NCBI GenBank assembly: GCA_963739995.1
Contig: CAVUCH010000007.1
Span: 59,363-123,362, forward strand
DNA from: CAVUCH01 sp963739995
GTDB taxonomy: Bacteria; Acidobacteriota; Vicinamibacteria; Vicinamibacterales; JAENWD01
Direction of reading: 5' to 3'
DNA: 64,000 nt
Shown: positions 42,199 through 51,599 of the stretch, piece by piece
How positions within the stretch are numbered: position 1 is the stretch's first letter
Layout: the number at the start of each line of letters is the position of its first letter
The notes under the pieces: model-generated
What the model was told of the DNA's origin: nothing
The model's database searches: none
The model's input: only the letters and a program-made list of their open reading frames with translations
Position numbers and translations under genes: made by a program

Positions 42199-44490
42199 AT
42201 GCAACCCGTATCCGTCGTGCCCTTTGCGGCTCTCCCCGCGCTCCCCGATCCGCTCGGCACGCGGCTCGTCGTCAGCGACCGGCCCGGCGAACGCCTGGAG
42301 CAGCTCCGCTTTGCACCAGAGCTGCTGTCGGCCGGCTTCGAAGCGGCACTCCGAGAGCAGGTTGCGCGCTTCGCCCAGTTCCGGCATCCGTGCTATGCAC
42401 GCGTGCGGCGGGTGGATCGTCTCGAGGGCGGCACGGCTCTCGCGCTCGTCTCGGAGCACCCGCGAGGCGCGCGCCTGTCAGACGTTCTCACGGTTGCCGA
42501 GCGCCATGGACTCGAGCTCGATATCAACGCGGCACTGTGCATCGTGCGGCAGCTCGTTCCGGCGGTCGCGGCGCTGCACCACGCTTCGCACGGTGCCGCG
42601 CACGGCGCGATCTCGCCCGAGCGCATCCTCATCACACCCCACGCCCGAATCGTCATCACCGAGCACGTGGTCGGTCCCGCGATCGAGCAGCTGTGCCTGT
42701 CGCGCAGCAAGCTGTGGCGCGATCTCCACATCATGGCGCCCGCTACGCCGGTTGGCACGTCCCGCCTCGATACCCGCGCGGACATCGTCCAAATGGGCGC
42801 GGTATCGCTCGCGTTGATCCTGGGACGCCTCCTCCGCGCCGACGAACTCGACACCGTTCCAGAGCTGCTGGCCTCCGCACGCGAGACGACGGTGCTCGGG
42901 CGGCGAGATCTCGTGGCCGCGCCTCTCCGCCGCTGGCTGTTGCGCGCCCTCCAGCTCGACCGGCGGGGGTCATTCGAGTCGACTGCCGAGGCGCAGGCTG
43001 GACTCAATGACGTGCTGTCGGAGGAGGGCGGCTACGTCGCGGCGCCGATCGCGCTCGAGTCTTTCCTCGTCCGGTACCAGGAACACGCCGCGCTGCCGCC
43101 GCGTTCGGCCGGGACCGGCGAAAATCAGCCCGTCCACATGACCGTGACGGCGGCCGCGCAGGCTGCGCCGATCAGCGAGGTGCCTGCACCTGTCGATCAC
43201 GTTCCCCCGCCGCAGCCGGTGCGGATGGCGAGGGCCGCCGCCCCCGGTGAGCAGTCATCCGATGTACCGGCGCTCGCGCTGATCGTCCCTGAAGCTACCT
43301 CGCAACCGCACGACGTCGTGACGGACCGGCCGGAAGTGCCGGTCTCCGAGGCAGCCGCCGAGGGGTTGCGTGCGAGCGAACGGGCGGAGCTGAGGGGGTT
43401 CCTCGACGGCATCGACGGGAGCCGCATACCGCCCGTCGAGGACCCTTCGAGCCGCCCGGGTGACGCCGGAAGTGCGGCGGCCGCGCCGTCATCCCGGTCG
43501 TATGCGACGCCCGAGGCGTTTGTCACGGTGCCGCCCAGTCGCGTGACGCGCGGGCGTCTGGCGCTCGCGTTGTGCGCCGCAGTCGCTCTGGGAGAAGCGG
43601 CGTACATCTGGGGGGTCCCGGCGGCACCCGCACCCGTGGCTTCGGAAGGCTTCGTCTCGATCGAGTCGCGCCCCTCCGGCGCTACGGTCGTGATCGACGA
43701 CCGCGAGCGCGGGGTGACTCCGCTTTCATTGAGCCTTTCGCCGGGTCCCCACGTTCTGGCGCTCCGCAGCGCGACCAGCTCGCGCGCGGTGTCGCTGACC
43801 GTTCAGGCCGGCACGGCGCACGCGCAGTACGTGGAGCTTGCGCCAGCCGTCACGACCGGCGCGATCGATGTGCAGCTTGGCACGCCTGGCGCCCGGGTCA
43901 CCCTCGACGGACAGCCGCGGGGAGCCGCGCCGGTCACGATTCCAGATGTCTCTGAAGGAGACCACGAGCTCCTCATCGAAGCGGGCACCGGCATCATTCG
44001 CCAACGCGTGGTGGTGCAGGCGGGACTGACCACCTCGGTCCGTCCGACGGTCGGCGAGACGGCGCCGACTCCGGTGGCGCAGCGAGGCTGGGTCACCATC
44101 GCGGTGCCCTTCGAGATGCAGGTGCTCGAGGGGGGACGCCAGCTCGGGACGACCGCCGGGCGGCTGCCGCTCGCGCCGGGCCGTCACATGCTGGAACTCG
44201 CGAGCGAGCCCCTGAAATTCCGCAAATCGATCGCCGTCGACGTTGTCGCCGGGAAGGAGACCAGCGTGCCTGTGCAACTTCCCAACGGCTCGGTTGCGAT
44301 CAATGCCATACCGTGGGCCGAGGTCTGGATTGATGGCCAGAAGGCAGGCGAGACGCCAATCGGCAGCATGGCCCTGCCGCTCGGACCTCATGAGCTCGTC
44401 TTCAGACATCCGGACTTCCCGGAGCGCCGTCACGCGGTCAGCGTCACCGCCGGGGCGCCAACGCGCGTCAGCGTGGAGATGAAGCAGTGA
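42199..44490 (+). CDS. Transmembrane pseudokinase with C-terminal PEGA domains
   Basis: 763 residues. The N-terminal 280 residues have the layout of a bacterial Ser/Thr protein kinase, but the catalytic loop reads HGAISPERILI instead of HRDLKPxN and VITEHV replaces DFG. No Gly-rich loop or catalytic Lys is evident, so it should be inactive. A disordered Pro/Ala linker (about 290-445) and one TM segment (LALALCAAVALGEAAYIWGV, about 455-474) follow. Then come about four PEGA-type beta repeats (VSIESRPSGATVVIDDRERG, GARVTLDGQPRG, INAIPWAEVWIDGQKAGETP). PEGA domains are extracytoplasmic, probably wall- or surface-binding. It overlaps the next gene by 4 bp. The ATG at 42199 is preferred to the upstream frame. 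Confidence 0.8.
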   Translation: MQPVSVVPFAALPALPDPLGTRLVVSDRPGERLEQLRFAPELLSAGFEAALREQVARFAQFRHPCYARVRRVDRLEGGTALALVSEHPRGARLSDVLTVAERHGLELDINAALCIVRQLVPAVAALHHASHGAAHGAISPERILITPHARIVITEHVVGPAIEQLCLSRSKLWRDLHIMAPATPVGTSRLDTRADIVQMGAVSLALILGRLLRADELDTVPELLASARETTVLGRRDLVAAPLRRWLLRALQLDRRGSFESTAEAQAGLNDVLSEEGGYVAAPIALESFLVRYQEHAALPPRSAGTGENQPVHMTVTAAAQAAPISEVPAPVDHVPPPQPVRMARAAAPGEQSSDVPALALIVPEATSQPHDVVTDRPEVPVSEAAAEGLRASERAELRGFLDGIDGSRIPPVEDPSSRPGDAGSAAAAPSSRSYATPEAFVTVPPSRVTRGRLALALCAAVALGEAAYIWGVPAAPAPVASEGFVSIESRPSGATVVIDDRERGVTPLSLSLSPGPHVLALRSATSSRAVSLTVQAGTAHAQYVELAPAVTTGAIDVQLGTPGARVTLDGQPRGAAPVTIPDVSEGDHELLIEAGTGIIRQRVVVQAGLTTSVRPTVGETAPTPVAQRGWVTIAVPFEMQVLEGGRQLGTTAGRLPLAPGRHMLELASEPLKFRKSIAVDVVAGKETSVPVQLPNGSVAINAIPWAEVWIDGQKAGETPIGSMALPLGPHELVFRHPDFPERRHAVSVTAGAPTRVSVEMKQ

Positions 44491-45392
44491 GAAGCAAGGG
44501 CGCGTGGTGGGCCGCCCCAGTGCTGGCGCTCTCCCTCGGATGCCCGCCATCGGCGGGATCCGAGGATGGCCTGGAGGCCGCGCGGAGGCTCTACGTGGCT
44601 GCGTCGTATGAAGACGCATTGAAGACGCTGGAGGGTCTGAAGCCCGCGGCCTCAGATGCAAAAGCCACGGTCGCCGTCGAGCAGCAGCGGCTGCTGTGCC
44701 TCGTTGCCCTCGGGCGGCCTGCCGACGCGGAGGGGGCGATGACCGCAATCGTGCAGGCGGATCCCCTCTACCTGCCGGATGTGTCGGCGGCACCGCCACG
44801 CGTGCGCGCCGCGTTCAAGGATGTGCGGGCGCGGCTCCTGCCGGGCATTGCAAAAGCGCAGTACGAGCAGGCGCGGCAGGCGTTCGACAGTGCCGATTAC
44901 GCGGCCGCAAGCGCAGGATTCGCACGCGTGGTTGCGATTGTGGAGCTGTCCGACGGAGCGGGCGCAGACCCGGTGTTGCGGGATGTCGCCGTGCTCGCGA
45001 CCGGCTTCAAGACGCTCAGCGACAAAGCAGATGCCGCGCCGCCTGCCCCTGCGGCGGCCGCCGCCGCGCCGCCGCCAGCGGCGATCGCCGCCGCGGCACC
45101 AGCCCCGCGTATCTACGACGCAACGTCCCCGGGGCTCGCCGTCCCTGCGGTCGTCAGGCAGGACGTGCCGCAGTGGCCTCGGAGCCTTGGTCCTCCCCCA
45201 AACCGCGACGCGGTGCTCGCAATCGTGATCAATGAAAAAGGCCGCGTCGAATCCGCACGCATGATGCGTGTAGTGAACAGGACGTACGACAAGCTGCTCC
45301 TCAGCGCGGCGAGCACGTGGGCGTATGTCCCCGCGCAGCTCGCTGGCGAACCCGTGAAGTTCAGGAAGGTGATGAAGCTCAGCTTCCGATGA
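44487..45392 (+). CDS. Exported helical-repeat protein with TonB C-terminal-like domain
   Basis: 301 residues, GTG start. A signal peptide, possibly of lipoprotein type (LALSLGC), precedes a TPR-like helical region at about 28-170. There EAARRLYVAASYEDALKTLEGL and QYEQARQAFDSADYAAASAGF show the repeat spacing. An Ala/Pro linker follows, then a C-terminal domain (about 225-301). AVLAIVINEKGRVESARMMRV and AASTWAYVPAQLAGEPVKFRKVMKLSF match the TonB_C fold. It is translationally coupled to the pseudokinase-PEGA gene (GTGA overlap). The pair probably forms one envelope module; the ligand is unknown. Confidence 0.75.
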   Translation: MRSKGAWWAAPVLALSLGCPPSAGSEDGLEAARRLYVAASYEDALKTLEGLKPAASDAKATVAVEQQRLLCLVALGRPADAEGAMTAIVQADPLYLPDVSAAPPRVRAAFKDVRARLLPGIAKAQYEQARQAFDSADYAAASAGFARVVAIVELSDGAGADPVLRDVAVLATGFKTLSDKADAAPPAPAAAAAAPPPAAIAAAAPAPRIYDATSPGLAVPAVVRQDVPQWPRSLGPPPNRDAVLAIVINEKGRVESARMMRVVNRTYDKLLLSAASTWAYVPAQLAGEPVKFRKVMKLSFR

Positions 45393-45413
45393 GCGGTTCG
45401 GGGCTGAGAGACT

Positions 45414-46670
45414 TCACATTTCGGATCGCACCGGTACGGGCGGAGGCTCCCGGTCCAGACGTGCGAGCGCCGCGTCACGCACCGCGCTGAACCTCTCGAG
45501 GTGCTCCGCCGGGATCGGCTCGCCGGGCGGCATGCGACGGTGCTCGAGGAGAGGATTGATGAAGGTGCCGTTCTTCGTCAGCCGATAATCGAGATGCGGT
45601 CCCGTGGCAAGCCCGGTCGCTCCGACCCGGCCAATCACCTGGCCCTGGGCGACCTGCGTGCCTGGGCGGACGCCCCGGGTGATCGCCGACAGGTGAAGGT
45701 ACGAGCTCTCGTACCCGCTCGCGTGGCGGATGCTCACCATGTTGCCGGCGCCGCCTCGCCTGCCCGCTGCCTTCACCACACCACTCGCGACCGCCACCAC
45801 CGGCGCCCCCGCCGGCGCGCGGTAATCGACGCCCAGGTGGGCACGCATCCGGTGCAAAACGGGATGGAACCGCGCGAGCGAGAACCGTGACGTGACCTGC
45901 GGTTCGAAGCGCAACGGCGAGCGCAGGAAGAACCGCTTGAGCGACTTCCCATCCGCGTCGTAATAGCTGGCCGCAGCACCCGGCGCCGCATAGCGGATAG
46001 CCACGAGCCGGCGCCCGCCGGTCCGGAGCTCCGTGGCCTGAACGGCTCCATAGCGGGCGAACCGACCCTCCCGGTACACCTTGTCCACGATCAGGCCGAA
46101 GCCGTCGCCCTGCTGCAGATCGGTGTTGAAGTCGACCTCGCCCCCGAAGATGACGGCCAGGGCCATCGGCAGTTCCGGTGTCTCGCCTTCCGCCGCCATC
46201 GCGGCAAACAGCGACGAGTTGTTCCCGTCGATGATTCCCGACACCGTCGTCGTCGTGTGTCGCACGTCATAGGGAACGACGGATGCGTCGAAGGCGTGCG
46301 GCTCGTCCGCACGCGCGGCGACACGGAGGAAGCGCTCCGCGTCGACTTCGTATTCGAGGTGTCGTACGCACCCGTCGAACGTGCGCTCGAACCGCCATGG
46401 GTGGCCCGCTCGCAGCGTCCGCAGGTCGAACACGCGCGTCACCGCCGTGACGACGCCGGCGACGTCGGCGGTGTGCAGGCTGTGCGGAGCGAGCATGCCC
46501 GCGAGCGTCGCGCTGGCTGGCACGCGCCCGGGGACCATCTCGCTGTCGGCAACCAGATCGAGGTCCTCGCGGCGAGCGGTATCGGGCGGGATCCGGTCGA
46601 GGCGATTGCACCCTGCGACCGTTGCAGAGATGCAGAGGGTGAGCGCCAAGCGGGTCAGCGGCCCATGCAT
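45414..46670 (-). CDS. M23-family peptidoglycan endopeptidase-like lipoprotein
   Basis: 418 residues. A lipoprotein signal has lipobox TVAGC near residue 21. An N-terminal OapA/NlpD-like region with repeated beta strands follows. The LytM/M23 domain is at about 270-385, with HLGVDYRAPAGAPVVAVASG for the first metal ligands, SYLHLSAI and the final HLDYRL. The first ligand His lies in MRAHLGVDY, where canonical LytM has HxGxD, and HLD replaces HLH near the end. Activity is therefore uncertain, as in NlpD-type activators. A canonical promoter ends 10 nt before the ATG. Confidence 0.87.
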   Translation of the reverse strand: MHGPLTRLALTLCISATVAGCNRLDRIPPDTARREDLDLVADSEMVPGRVPASATLAGMLAPHSLHTADVAGVVTAVTRVFDLRTLRAGHPWRFERTFDGCVRHLEYEVDAERFLRVAARADEPHAFDASVVPYDVRHTTTTVSGIIDGNNSSLFAAMAAEGETPELPMALAVIFGGEVDFNTDLQQGDGFGLIVDKVYREGRFARYGAVQATELRTGGRRLVAIRYAAPGAAASYYDADGKSLKRFFLRSPLRFEPQVTSRFSLARFHPVLHRMRAHLGVDYRAPAGAPVVAVASGVVKAAGRRGGAGNMVSIRHASGYESSYLHLSAITRGVRPGTQVAQGQVIGRVGATGLATGPHLDYRLTKNGTFINPLLEHRRMPPGEPIPAEHLERFSAVRDAALARLDREPPPVPVRSEM

Positions 46671-46680
46671 GCGGAGGGTC

Positions 46681-46710
46681 AGCGTACGTGCCGGGTCTCC
46701 GGCGTGTCAA
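46681..46710 (-). promoter_or_regulatory. Promoter TTGACA-N18-TACGCT for the M23 lipoprotein gene
   Basis: On the minus strand a perfect TTGACA (46710-46705), an 18-bp spacer, TACGCT (46686-46681), then 10 nt to the ATG, giving a leader of only a few nucleotides. Confidence 0.6.
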
Positions 46711-47611
46711 CGTGCGACGGCGACGGCTCACCGTGGCAATAACCCTCGGTTCGTCTCTCGTGCCGCACTTCAGCTATGTGGTGTGCTGCATTACGAGCTA
46801 CCTGATTCTTTCAACGCTGTGGATACTTCGAAGTAACACTGACCGGCGAGCACAGGCGCGACTGGAAGAAGCTGACCCTGCCTTCGGTCGGAGCTGCTCC
46901 ACTGGTCCTCAGCGGGTAAGCCGAACGGTCCCTCCGTTTACACGAGCCGCCGGCGATCGCAAACGAAACTCCGTTTTGGCGGGCGCCCTGACGATGGGGC
47001 GGTTCAGCAATGGCGAGCTCGTGAGGGTAACGGGGCGTTCGGCTGAGCCCTCACACCAGGCGAACGAGCATGGCTCGCCAGACATTCACGTCTGCTTATC
47101 CGCATATCCCTGTGACCTCACCCAGAAGCTAGAACGGCATGTACTGGCGCCTCCTGCGAAATCGCGCGATGGCACTGCGGCGTTCGACCGTCAAAGAGAG
47201 TCACCGAACCGCCGCGACCGGCTCACACAACCTGCTGATGGTCTACAATCACGTGCTGGATCCGCCTGGATTCTGGCAGCGAGGACAGTTCGGACCGAGC
47301 TCCATTTTCGCGCCTGCCAACCTTCAATCGCCGCGGTCGTGTGGCGGCTGCGTTGAGACATGCGGCTCGATCCGGTTCTACACGTGACGTTCGGACGGAG
47401 GACTGGGTACCGACATCCCGCGGACGCTCGGTGCCCTTCGTCTGGGACTCCTGTGAGCTGCGGAGAAACCACGTCCCGTCGTTTCTCCTCGGCCTTCGCC
47501 TATGCTTGAGCTCTTGGCAGAGCGGTTGCTGGACCCGCCGACCGTAAAGACTCGGTGAGTTGCCCAAGACGCGTCCCTTTGAACACTGACAGACGACCGT
47601 CTGGAGACTGA
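46711..47611. other. 900-bp gene-free region at the left border of the polysaccharide island
   Basis: Frames of up to about 220 codons exist on both strands, but none shows a recognisable motif, ribosome site or protein-like composition. Base composition looks more AT-rich than upstream, for example around 46770-46830. It may hold promoters for the island or decayed coding sequence. No transposase fragment or tRNA was seen. Confidence 0.5.
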
Positions 47612-48944
47612 GTGCCTTTCGCCGCTTCAAGAACACGCGGTTCCGTTGCACGGCTGGCGCCTGTGGTGCGGAGTTTTGGCTGGGGGTTTGCCGACCAGAT
47701 GCTGTCGAGCGCCACCAATTTTCTGCTGGGCGTTCTGGTTGCCCGCTCTGTGGACGCTGCGGCGTTCGGAGCGTTCGGGCTCGCCTACGCCATTTACACT
47801 CTAGCATTGGGCGCGGCGAGAGCGTTGGCGGTCGAACCGCTGGCGGTGAGATTCAGCGCCGTGTCTGTCGACCAGTGGAGATCCGGGGTCGCGCACGCCG
47901 CGGGGACGTCCTTGGTGTTTGGAACAGTCGTCGGCGTTGGAAGTCTTGGGGCGGCAACCCTGGCAGGTAGCCCTCTCTCAGCCACGCTGGCGGTACTCGG
48001 GATCGCACTGCCCGGATTGCTCCTTCAGGATGCGTGGAGGGTTTCTTTTTTCGTGCTGAATCGAGGCGCGCGGGCATTCTGGAACGATTTCGTCTGGGCG
48101 GCGGTCCTCATTCCTGGCGCCGCGCTCGTGCTCTGGGGTGGCGGGGCGTCGATGGCGGCTCTGGTGGGCGTATGGGCCATCGCCGGTTGGACTGCGGCGC
48201 TCGTTGGTCTTGCCCAGAGTCGAGTGGTGCCTCGACCAGACCGAACGCTCTCGTGGCTGCGCGAGCAACGCCATCTGGTGTTCAGGTTTCTGGCCGAGTT
48301 CGTGGTATCGAGCGGCACCGCGCAGCTTGCCATCTTCCTGATTGCCGGTCTGACGACACTGGCGGATGTCGGCCACCTGAAGGCCGGCCAGATGATGCTG
48401 GGCCCACTCAATATCCTCTTCATGGGCGCCGGCCTCGTCGCAGTTGCTGAGACGTCCAGGTTTCTCGCCCAATCCCCTAAGAAGATGGAAGCAGCCGTGC
48501 TACATTGTCTCCGCCGTGTTGGCACTCGGCACGATCGCCTGGACGATTGCCGCCTTGCTGCTGCCCTCATCCGTGGGTGAAGCACTCATGGGCAGCAATT
48601 GGGTGGGCGCTCGCACGGTTTTCGTTCCCCTGGCGTTGGGGACGACGGGTGTTGCGCTGTCGAACGGGGCGGTGACTGGCTTGCGAGCGCTTGCCGCGGC
48701 GCGATCCAGCCTGAGAGCGAGGATCTTTGATGCGGTGACGAGCCTGGTGCTGAGCGTGATCGGAGCTGTCGCGGGGGGCGCCGTCGGCGCTGCCTGGGGC
48801 TACGCTGTCTCAGGCTGCCTTCGAGTTCCAAACTGGTGGTGGCACTTCTATAGGGCTCGACGGGCATACATCGCCCCAGCCCGAGTGCCGAGCGTGCCGC
48901 GGACGATGGTTGCGCATGCCGCCATGCCGAAAGAGACGCCCTAA
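47612..48944 (+). pseudogene. Polysaccharide flippase-like membrane protein (Wzx/MATE type), frameshift near 48500
   Basis: Two frames join into about 443 residues with some 12 membrane segments. The first frame (GTG start, SD CTGGAG) covers TM 1-9 with FGWGFADQMLSSATNFLLGVLVARSV near the start, typical of the polysaccharide-transport branch of the MOP superfamily. The second frame resumes at YIVSAVLALGTIAWTIAALLLP. The shift lies between about 48490 and 48502 and needs either one base removed or two added. The protein should flip lipid-linked sugar units for the island. Both halves read cleanly, so recent damage or sequence error is probable. Confidence 0.75.
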
Positions 48945-49342
48945 GGGAGTAGTGCCGCAACCGGCATTGCAGCCCGGCGCGAGCATACCAACCGGGGTAC
49001 ACGTTTCCTGTTTTGGAACCGCCGGCGACCGCCTTCGCAATTCGATGACCGCGCCAGGTCCGAAGGACAACCGACGGCGCCGTTCCAGGGCTCGGGGAAT
49101 TTTAATGGCGCGAACTCCTACCTGGGCGCAGACTTTTGTCGCCGTGTGAACCGCCGCCTGCCGCGCCGTGGGTCGATTCTCGGGCACGACGATCGCTCGA
49201 GTCTGCCACTCGGGCGCGAACCACCGCCGCGGCGACTTGGTCAAGACCTTGCTACGACGGGAAATGCCCCACCGGGTTCCCGCACCCCGGTCGGCCAGCC
49301 CCTCGGACCAACCCCGCGAGCACGCGAATAGTGGAGGATGCC
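48945..49342. other. 398-bp intergenic region, no gene recognised
   Basis: Short frames on both strands lack motifs. The only clear signal is the GTGGAGG ribosome site just before the ATG at 49343. Confidence 0.45.
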
Positions 49343-50242
49343 ATGAACGCCGTGTACGTTGACTCTGGCCTCACCGAATCCGATCGTCGTCGACGGCTCT
49401 ACGAAGGCCAGCTGTTCGTATTCTCACCCACGCCGAGCTCGCTCGGATTGGTGCAGCTCGCGCGCACGCTGATCGTGGAAGCATTCGAGGGTCGCGACCC
49501 CGAGACCGCCCAGTACCAGATGCCGGTTGAACGGTACGCCGCGGTCCTGGCTGAGTTGAAGCCGCGATTCATTCATCATCCCGACGCGAAGCGATTGATC
49601 TCCGGCCTGCTGAGCGGGCTTGGGTGCGATCTGGACCGCACGTACTTCGACGTTCCTCGGATGCGAACGGCTACGAGCGACAACTATCTGACCACGGGCA
49701 TTGCATTTGCGTTTCACCCCCACCGTGACACGTGGTACTCCGCCCCGTTGTGCCAGTTGAACTGGTGGCTACCCATCTACGACATCGACCCGGAGCGAGC
49801 GATGGCGTTCCATCCGCGCTACTGGTCGCAGCCGGTCAAGAACACCTCACATCTGTACAACTATGCGGAGTGGAACCGGACCAGCCGGTTTGCGGCAGCC
49901 GCGCAGATCAAGCAGGACACGCGTGTGCAACCGCACCCCGATGAGCCCATCGACCTCGATCCTCAACTGCGCATTGTGGCGCCAGTCGGCGGCGCGCTGA
50001 TCTTCTCCGCCGCTCACCTGCATTCGTCTGTACCCAACATGACTGGGAAAACCCGGTTCAGCATCGACTTCCGAACCGTGCACCTCGATGACGTGCGCGA
50101 GTTTCGAGGCGCCCCCAACGTGGATTCTGCGTGCACCGGAACGACGATGGGTGACTATCTCCGCGCGTCGGATCTGTCGCATGTCCCAGCGGAGCTCATC
50201 GCCGCCTACGAGCCAGGACACGGAATGCAGGTGGGATCCTGA
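49343..50242 (+). CDS. Phytanoyl-CoA-dioxygenase-like / 2-oxoglutarate-Fe(II) oxygenase-type protein
   Basis: 299 residues. A probable Fe(II) facial triad can be read: HxD in FAFHPHRDTWYSAPLCQLNWWLP near residue 128, and a distal His in IFSAAHLHSSVPNMTGKTRFSIDFRT near 230, with an Arg after it for 2-oxoglutarate. This double-stranded beta-helix pattern is that of PhyH-like hydroxylases. Location between flippase and sugar-nucleotide genes suggests hydroxylation of a sugar, lipid carrier or acyl group (inference). GTGGAGG upstream supports the ATG at 49343. The next gene follows after 12 bp. Confidence 0.7.
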   Translation: MNAVYVDSGLTESDRRRRLYEGQLFVFSPTPSSLGLVQLARTLIVEAFEGRDPETAQYQMPVERYAAVLAELKPRFIHHPDAKRLISGLLSGLGCDLDRTYFDVPRMRTATSDNYLTTGIAFAFHPHRDTWYSAPLCQLNWWLPIYDIDPERAMAFHPRYWSQPVKNTSHLYNYAEWNRTSRFAAAAQIKQDTRVQPHPDEPIDLDPQLRIVAPVGGALIFSAAHLHSSVPNMTGKTRFSIDFRTVHLDDVREFRGAPNVDSACTGTTMGDYLRASDLSHVPAELIAAYEPGHGMQVGS

Positions 50243-50254
50243 TCGCACACGGCC

Positions 50255-51589
50255 ATGGCGCGAACCGTCCCGAGTGACACCGTGATTCAAGCGCCTGCGA
50301 ACGAAAGTGCCGGCGCCGCGATGCACGCGCTGATCGCGCGACTCTACCCTCTCTGTCGCAGCATTACCGGAAGTGGCCTACGGCAGACGCTGAGCACGCT
50401 GCAGTCGTACGTTCCGATGACAATAACGGAGGTGCGAACCGGAACACCCGTATTCGATTGGACGATTCCGCGCGAATGGAACATTTGCGACGCGTATGTG
50501 AAGAATGCGCGTGGCGAACGCGTTATCGACTTCAGGCGCCACAATCTTCACGTCGTCAACTACAGCGTGCCGGTGCACACGAGGTGCTCGCTCCACGAGC
50601 TCAGGCCGCACCTGTTCTCGATCCCGGAGCATCCCGAGTGGATACCGTATCGAACGTCGTATTATAACGAGACGTGGGGGTTCTGCCTTGCCCACGAGCA
50701 GTTGATCCGTCTGGAACCTGGCGAGTACCAGGTTCGCATCGAGTCGTCGCTGCACGACGGCACCCTGACGTACGGAGAGTGCTACCTTCCTGGCGAGACA
50801 GCCGATGAGGTGTTGATTTCAGCGCACGCCTGTCACCCGTCGCTGTGCAACGATAACTTGTCCGGCATCGCCGTGGCGGTGTTCCTCGCACAAGCGCTGC
50901 AGAACCGCAAACGCCGGTACTCCTATCGCTTCCTTTTCGCGCCAGGGACGATCGGATCGATCGCGTGGCTGGCGCAACACAGGGAGCACGCGTCCCATAT
51001 CGCGCACGGCCTCGTTCTCACCTGCCTCGGCGACCAGGGTGGATTTCACTACAAGAAGAGTCGGCGCGGTGACGTCGAGGTAGATAGGGCAGCAGCCGCA
51101 GTCCTTCGCCACCAATCGGAACCGTTCGAGGTCCTCGAGTTCGAACCCTACGGGTACGACGAGCGGCAGTTCTGCTCGCCCGGCTTCAATCTTCCGGTCG
51201 GCTGTCTGATGCGGAGCGTGTGGGGCCAATTTCCGGAGTACCACACGTCTGCCGACAACCTCGATTTCGTGCACCCTGCGGCGTTGGCTCGATCACTCGA
51301 CGTCTGCCTATCGATTGTCGAGGTTCTCGAACGGAACTGCACGTATCAGAGCACGAATCCCTGGTGTGAACCAGCGCTTGGCCGTCGCGGCCTTTACCGC
51401 ACGGCAGGACACCCCGACGCCGAAACCGAGAATCTGGCCCGCTTGTGGGTTCTCAATCTGTCCGATGGGGATCACAGCCTGTTGGACATCGCTGAGCGAT
51501 CGCGGCTGAGCTTTCGCGTGGTTCAGCAGGTCGCCGAGGAACTGCACAGCCACGGCCTGGTGACGGCTACTTCGCGGGTCGTCCGATGA
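50255..51589 (+). CDS. DUF2172/DUF4910 aminopeptidase-like protein with C-terminal winged helix
   Basis: 444 residues. The order of parts fits a family found in surface-polysaccharide clusters. An N-terminal segment (LYPLCRSITGSGLRQTL, VFDWTIPREWNICDAYV) and the DUF2172 insert come first. An M28-like fold carries SAHACHPSLCNDNLSGIAVAVFL near residue 190, YGYDERQFCSPGFNLPVGCLMRS near 300 and PEYHTSADNLDFV. A C-terminal winged-helix-like domain of about 80 residues follows (LSDGDHSLLDIAERSRLSFRVV). The His, Asp and Glu positions could bind zinc. No signal peptide, so it acts in the cytoplasm. Its substrate in glycan biosynthesis is unknown. Confidence 0.8.
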   Translation: MARTVPSDTVIQAPANESAGAAMHALIARLYPLCRSITGSGLRQTLSTLQSYVPMTITEVRTGTPVFDWTIPREWNICDAYVKNARGERVIDFRRHNLHVVNYSVPVHTRCSLHELRPHLFSIPEHPEWIPYRTSYYNETWGFCLAHEQLIRLEPGEYQVRIESSLHDGTLTYGECYLPGETADEVLISAHACHPSLCNDNLSGIAVAVFLAQALQNRKRRYSYRFLFAPGTIGSIAWLAQHREHASHIAHGLVLTCLGDQGGFHYKKSRRGDVEVDRAAAAVLRHQSEPFEVLEFEPYGYDERQFCSPGFNLPVGCLMRSVWGQFPEYHTSADNLDFVHPAALARSLDVCLSIVEVLERNCTYQSTNPWCEPALGRRGLYRTAGHPDAETENLARLWVLNLSDGDHSLLDIAERSRLSFRVVQQVAEELHSHGLVTATSRVVR

Positions 51590-51599
51590 GTCACCACGC

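Noticed and set aside
46688..47356. 222-codon open frame on the plus strand
   Set aside because: Low-complexity, Arg/Ser-rich product without motifs; it crosses the divergent promoter of the M23 gene and has no ribosome site.
47223..47807. 194-codon minus-strand frame over the flippase start
   Set aside because: Composition is that of an antisense shadow, and it overlaps the well-supported flippase gene.
48810..49244. 144-codon minus-strand frame in the gap after the flippase
   Set aside because: Overlaps the flippase C-terminus and contains no recognisable domain.
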